Below, piece after piece: positions 7,342 to 8,817 of a stretch of DNA of 8,817 bases (position 1 is its first letter; each line of letters begins with the position of its first letter). A program made the translations under genes and the position numbers. Below the pieces are notes generated by a model. The model worked only from the letters and a program-made list of their open reading frames with translations, was not told the origin of the DNA and ran no database searches. Origin of the DNA: an uncultured Treponema sp. (GTDB lineage Bacteria > Spirochaetota > Spirochaetia > Treponematales > Treponemataceae); assembly GCA_905372345.1 (NCBI GenBank), contig CAJPPE010000047.1, positions 1 through 8,817 of the forward strand. Reading direction: 5' to 3'.

Positions 7342-7939
7342 CAGCATTTCAGGAATTTTAAGCGGTAAAACAACCGATTCCGTCTATGTTGAAAATTCAG
7401 GTATTGAGTGGGAAATCTTTGTTTCGGCCTTGGCCCTCGATACCTTAGGCACTGTCGGAAAAGAGGTAAAGGTTTATACATGGCTTTATCACAGGGAAGA
7501 CCAGATGAGGCTTTTCGGTTTTCCCAATCAGGCAGAGCGCTCCTTGTTTTTGGATCTTACAAAGGTTGAGGGGGTAGGACCCCGTCAAGCCTTAAAGATA
7601 ATGTCGGGGCTTAATTCCTCTTCCCTTGAAAAAGCCTTGGAGGAGGGCGACATTGACACCCTTCAAAAGGCTCCCGGAGTTGGCAAAAAGACTGCCCAAA
7701 AAATGATTCTTGCCTTAAAAGGAAAACTTACCAACCTAAACGATGTTTCCTCAAAGGGGCAGACTTCCGTTTCTTGTGAATATGAAGACATCGTTACGGC
7801 TTTAACCGAAATGGGCTTTGAAAGAAAATCCGTAATCGTCCAAGTCGAAAAAATAGCCGAAGAAATGAAAGCCGCAGGTTCCGATCCTCTTAAAAACGAA
7901 GAAGAACTTTTTAGACGCTCAATCGTCGCTTTGAGCTGA
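7334..7939 (+). CDS. ruvA: Holliday junction branch migration protein RuvA
   Basis: The tetrameric junction-binding subunit that holds DNA in a square-planar form and loads the RuvB motor. Three domains are visible: an OB-fold at about 1-63 ending REDQMRLFGF, whose E55 and D56 correspond to the acidic pin; two helix-hairpin-helix motifs at about 78-89 (VEGVGPRQALKI) and 113-125 (APGVGKKTAQKMI) that grip the backbone; and a flexible linker, then the RuvB-binding domain at about 149-201 (EDIVTALTEMGFERKSV). Length (201) is standard. The ATG lies inside the end of ruvC with GGGAGG (7319-7324) nine bases upstream, so translation is probably coupled. RuvB is not next to it, unlike the ruvAB order in many bacteria, and must be encoded elsewhere. 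Confidence 0.96.
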   Translation: MFNSISGILSGKTTDSVYVENSGIEWEIFVSALALDTLGTVGKEVKVYTWLYHREDQMRLFGFPNQAERSLFLDLTKVEGVGPRQALKIMSGLNSSSLEKALEEGDIDTLQKAPGVGKKTAQKMILALKGKLTNLNDVSSKGQTSVSCEYEDIVTALTEMGFERKSVIVQVEKIAEEMKAAGSDPLKNEEELFRRSIVALS

Positions 7940-7960
7940 ACCTGCTGCCTTGCATAATTT

Positions 7961-8013
7961 TTTAATCCTTAAACTTGGTTTAATCTTTAAGCTGGTTTAA
8001 TCCTTAAATCTGA
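7961..8013. repeat. Three tandem imperfect ~18-base repeats at the 3' end of the minus-strand gene
   Basis: Units at 7961-7978, 7979-7995 and 7996-8013 share TTTAATCYTTAA followed by a variable CTGG-like end. The right-hand unit holds the stop codon and last residues (RFKD) of the minus-strand gene; the other two lie beyond the stop. They fill most of the gap between the converging genes. Within them TTAAAC-TTG-GTTTAA (7969-7983) can form a small hairpin, which by itself is weak as a terminator. Confidence 0.6.
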
Positions 8014-8817
8014 TACTTATCGAACCTATTCCGCCTTTGACGGTTATTGAGTTTTGGGCGATTGAACCGCTTTTTTGTCTATCGGCTAAAAAGGTTTTTG
8101 ATTTTTTTCCGTTTATTGTTACCTCTCCTAAACCTGCGCTTACATCAAAATCATAATCTTTTTCGGCTCCATCTATTTTAAGATCCACTTCGCCTATTCC
8201 ACCCTTGACTGAGGTCTTACCCAGGGCCGTACCTGAAAAGCTAAATGAGCCAACACCGGATTTTATATCCATATTGGTTACTGTCGAATCCTTAAAGTTT
8301 ACTTCTCCGACTCCGGCTCTGATTTCGGCATCCTTTGAAATCTTTGCATCATAAATATTTACTTCCCCGACTCCTGCTGCAAGGTTGAATTTTTCTACAT
8401 TTATTTTGCTGATATTAAGTTCGCCGATTCCGCTCTTTATTTCAAAATTAGTAAATACGATATTCCGCGGCAGGCTGATATATATTTTAGGCGAATTGTT
8501 TTTAAAATTAAAACCAAGATTCTTAAAAAACTTTGAAGGAGTGTTGTCTTCAAAACTGATTGTGTCTCCTTTTTTTTCTACATCGAAATACTTGGGGTTA
8601 ATGCGCTCAATTTTATATGAGGCTTCATCCGCACGATCGCTTATTTCTATTTTTACCTCTCCGACTTCTGCCTTAAGAAAAAAAATTCTTAATTCCTTCC
8701 AAACTGATTGTTTCAGCCTTTTTGTACTCATCTCCAAAATACTCGTCCATATCATCCCTCCAAGATTTTATATCGTCTTCCATATCTTCTAGGTCGTTTT
8801 CCATATCTTCGATACTC
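7997..8817 (-). CDS. Toast-rack/DUF4097-like repeat protein, 5' partial, with apparent frameshift
   Basis: A protein of unknown function. The intact frame downstream of the break (7997-8755, 252 codons) holds a regular motif G-[IVL]-G-[ES]-[VLIF] at residues 109, 128, 148, 167, 186, 208 and 242 plus one near 31, mostly 19-20 residues apart. This is the pattern of the beta-rich DUF4097 (putative adhesin, toast-rack-like) solenoids. The first 24 residues of that frame (MIWTSILEM...) are probably not real. In another frame, from the window edge to about 8686, lies a convincing acidic coiled coil (SIEDMENDLEDMEDDIKSW, then RDDMDEYFGDEYKKAE and ISLEGIKNF). Deleting one T in the T8 run (8678-8685) gives EGIKNFFLKAEVGEV, a smooth join. 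The true start lies outside the window, so a membrane segment or signal cannot be judged. Homology is inferred from the repeat pattern; no enzyme motif is seen. Confidence 0.72.
8678..8685 (-). other. A8/T8 homopolymer tract at the frame break
   Basis: Eight A on the + strand (eight T in the coding strand) mark the exact point where coding evidence changes frame in the minus-strand gene. Reading on from the upstream frame gives FFFLRQKSER and a stop within nine codons of the run; with seven T the frame continues into the repeat domain. Confidence 0.75.
8769..8810 (-). repeat. Two tandem 21-base units coding heptads of a coiled coil
   Basis: On the minus strand, 8810-8790 encodes EDMENDL and 8789-8769 encodes EDMEDDI. 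The units differ at only a few bases and are in frame, each one heptad long, followed by the related but diverged KSWRDDM. This supports the upstream frame as real coding sequence. Confidence 0.65.

Noticed and set aside
7940..7963. Intrinsic terminator for ruvA using the T6 run at 7958-7963
   Set aside because: No convincing GC-rich stem could be found immediately before the T run.
8687..8755. ATG at 8755 (minus strand) as the true start of the repeat protein
   Set aside because: The GGAGG before it is only one base away, the first 24 residues look non-coding, and the other frame over the same bases encodes a clear acidic coiled coil.
8385..8792. 135-residue open frame on the + strand opposite the repeat-protein gene
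   Set aside because: It mirrors a well-supported minus-strand gene, has no family features, and is explained by the low stop frequency opposite a repetitive gene.

Overview
The window reads as a chromosomal segment of a host-associated treponeme (Spirochaetota), most like the Treponema denticola group. This rests on moderate AT richness, many Lys/Glu/Phe codons ending in A or T, a spirochete-type methyl-accepting chemotaxis protein (MCP) tail, and the general character of the proteins. No 16S or other marker is present, so the genus is an inference. All genes are on the + strand except the last. No mobile element, tRNA, rRNA or CRISPR array was seen, and no gap without a gene exceeds 150 bases.

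Layout. (1) 1-473: C-terminal part of an MCP, its start outside the window, followed by a strong 13-bp palindrome. (2) 598-3588: three tightly packed, overlapping genes: a CtpA-type S41 processing protease, the 16S rRNA methyltransferase RsmE, and a divergent WecG/TagA-like protein that lacks the usual glycosyltransferase active-site residues. A TTGACA box lies so close to the ctpA start that the transcript may have little or no leader. (3) 3589-3736: a 148-base gap with a long-loop inverted repeat and a possible promoter. (4) 3737-7939: a 1011-residue M16C (PreP-like) zinc peptidase, then ruvC and ruvA, which overlap by 8 bases; ruvB is absent. The short gaps suggest one transcript. (5) 7997-8817, minus strand: a gene converging on ruvA, for a protein with G-[IV]-G-E repeats (DUF4097/toast-rack-like). 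It runs off the right edge.

How the genes work together: RuvA and RuvC are partners in Holliday-junction processing. The others are not an obvious pathway. CtpA acts on exported proteins, RsmE on the 30S subunit, and the M16C peptidase probably on cytoplasmic peptides.

Most notable: the minus-strand gene is split by a run of eight A (eight T in the coding strand). A clearly coding acidic coiled-coil segment lies in one frame upstream of the run, and the repeat domain in another frame downstream. Removing one base joins them cleanly. This could be a sequencing error, a broken gene, a phase-variable switch or a slippage site. No wholly new multi-gene system is evident.
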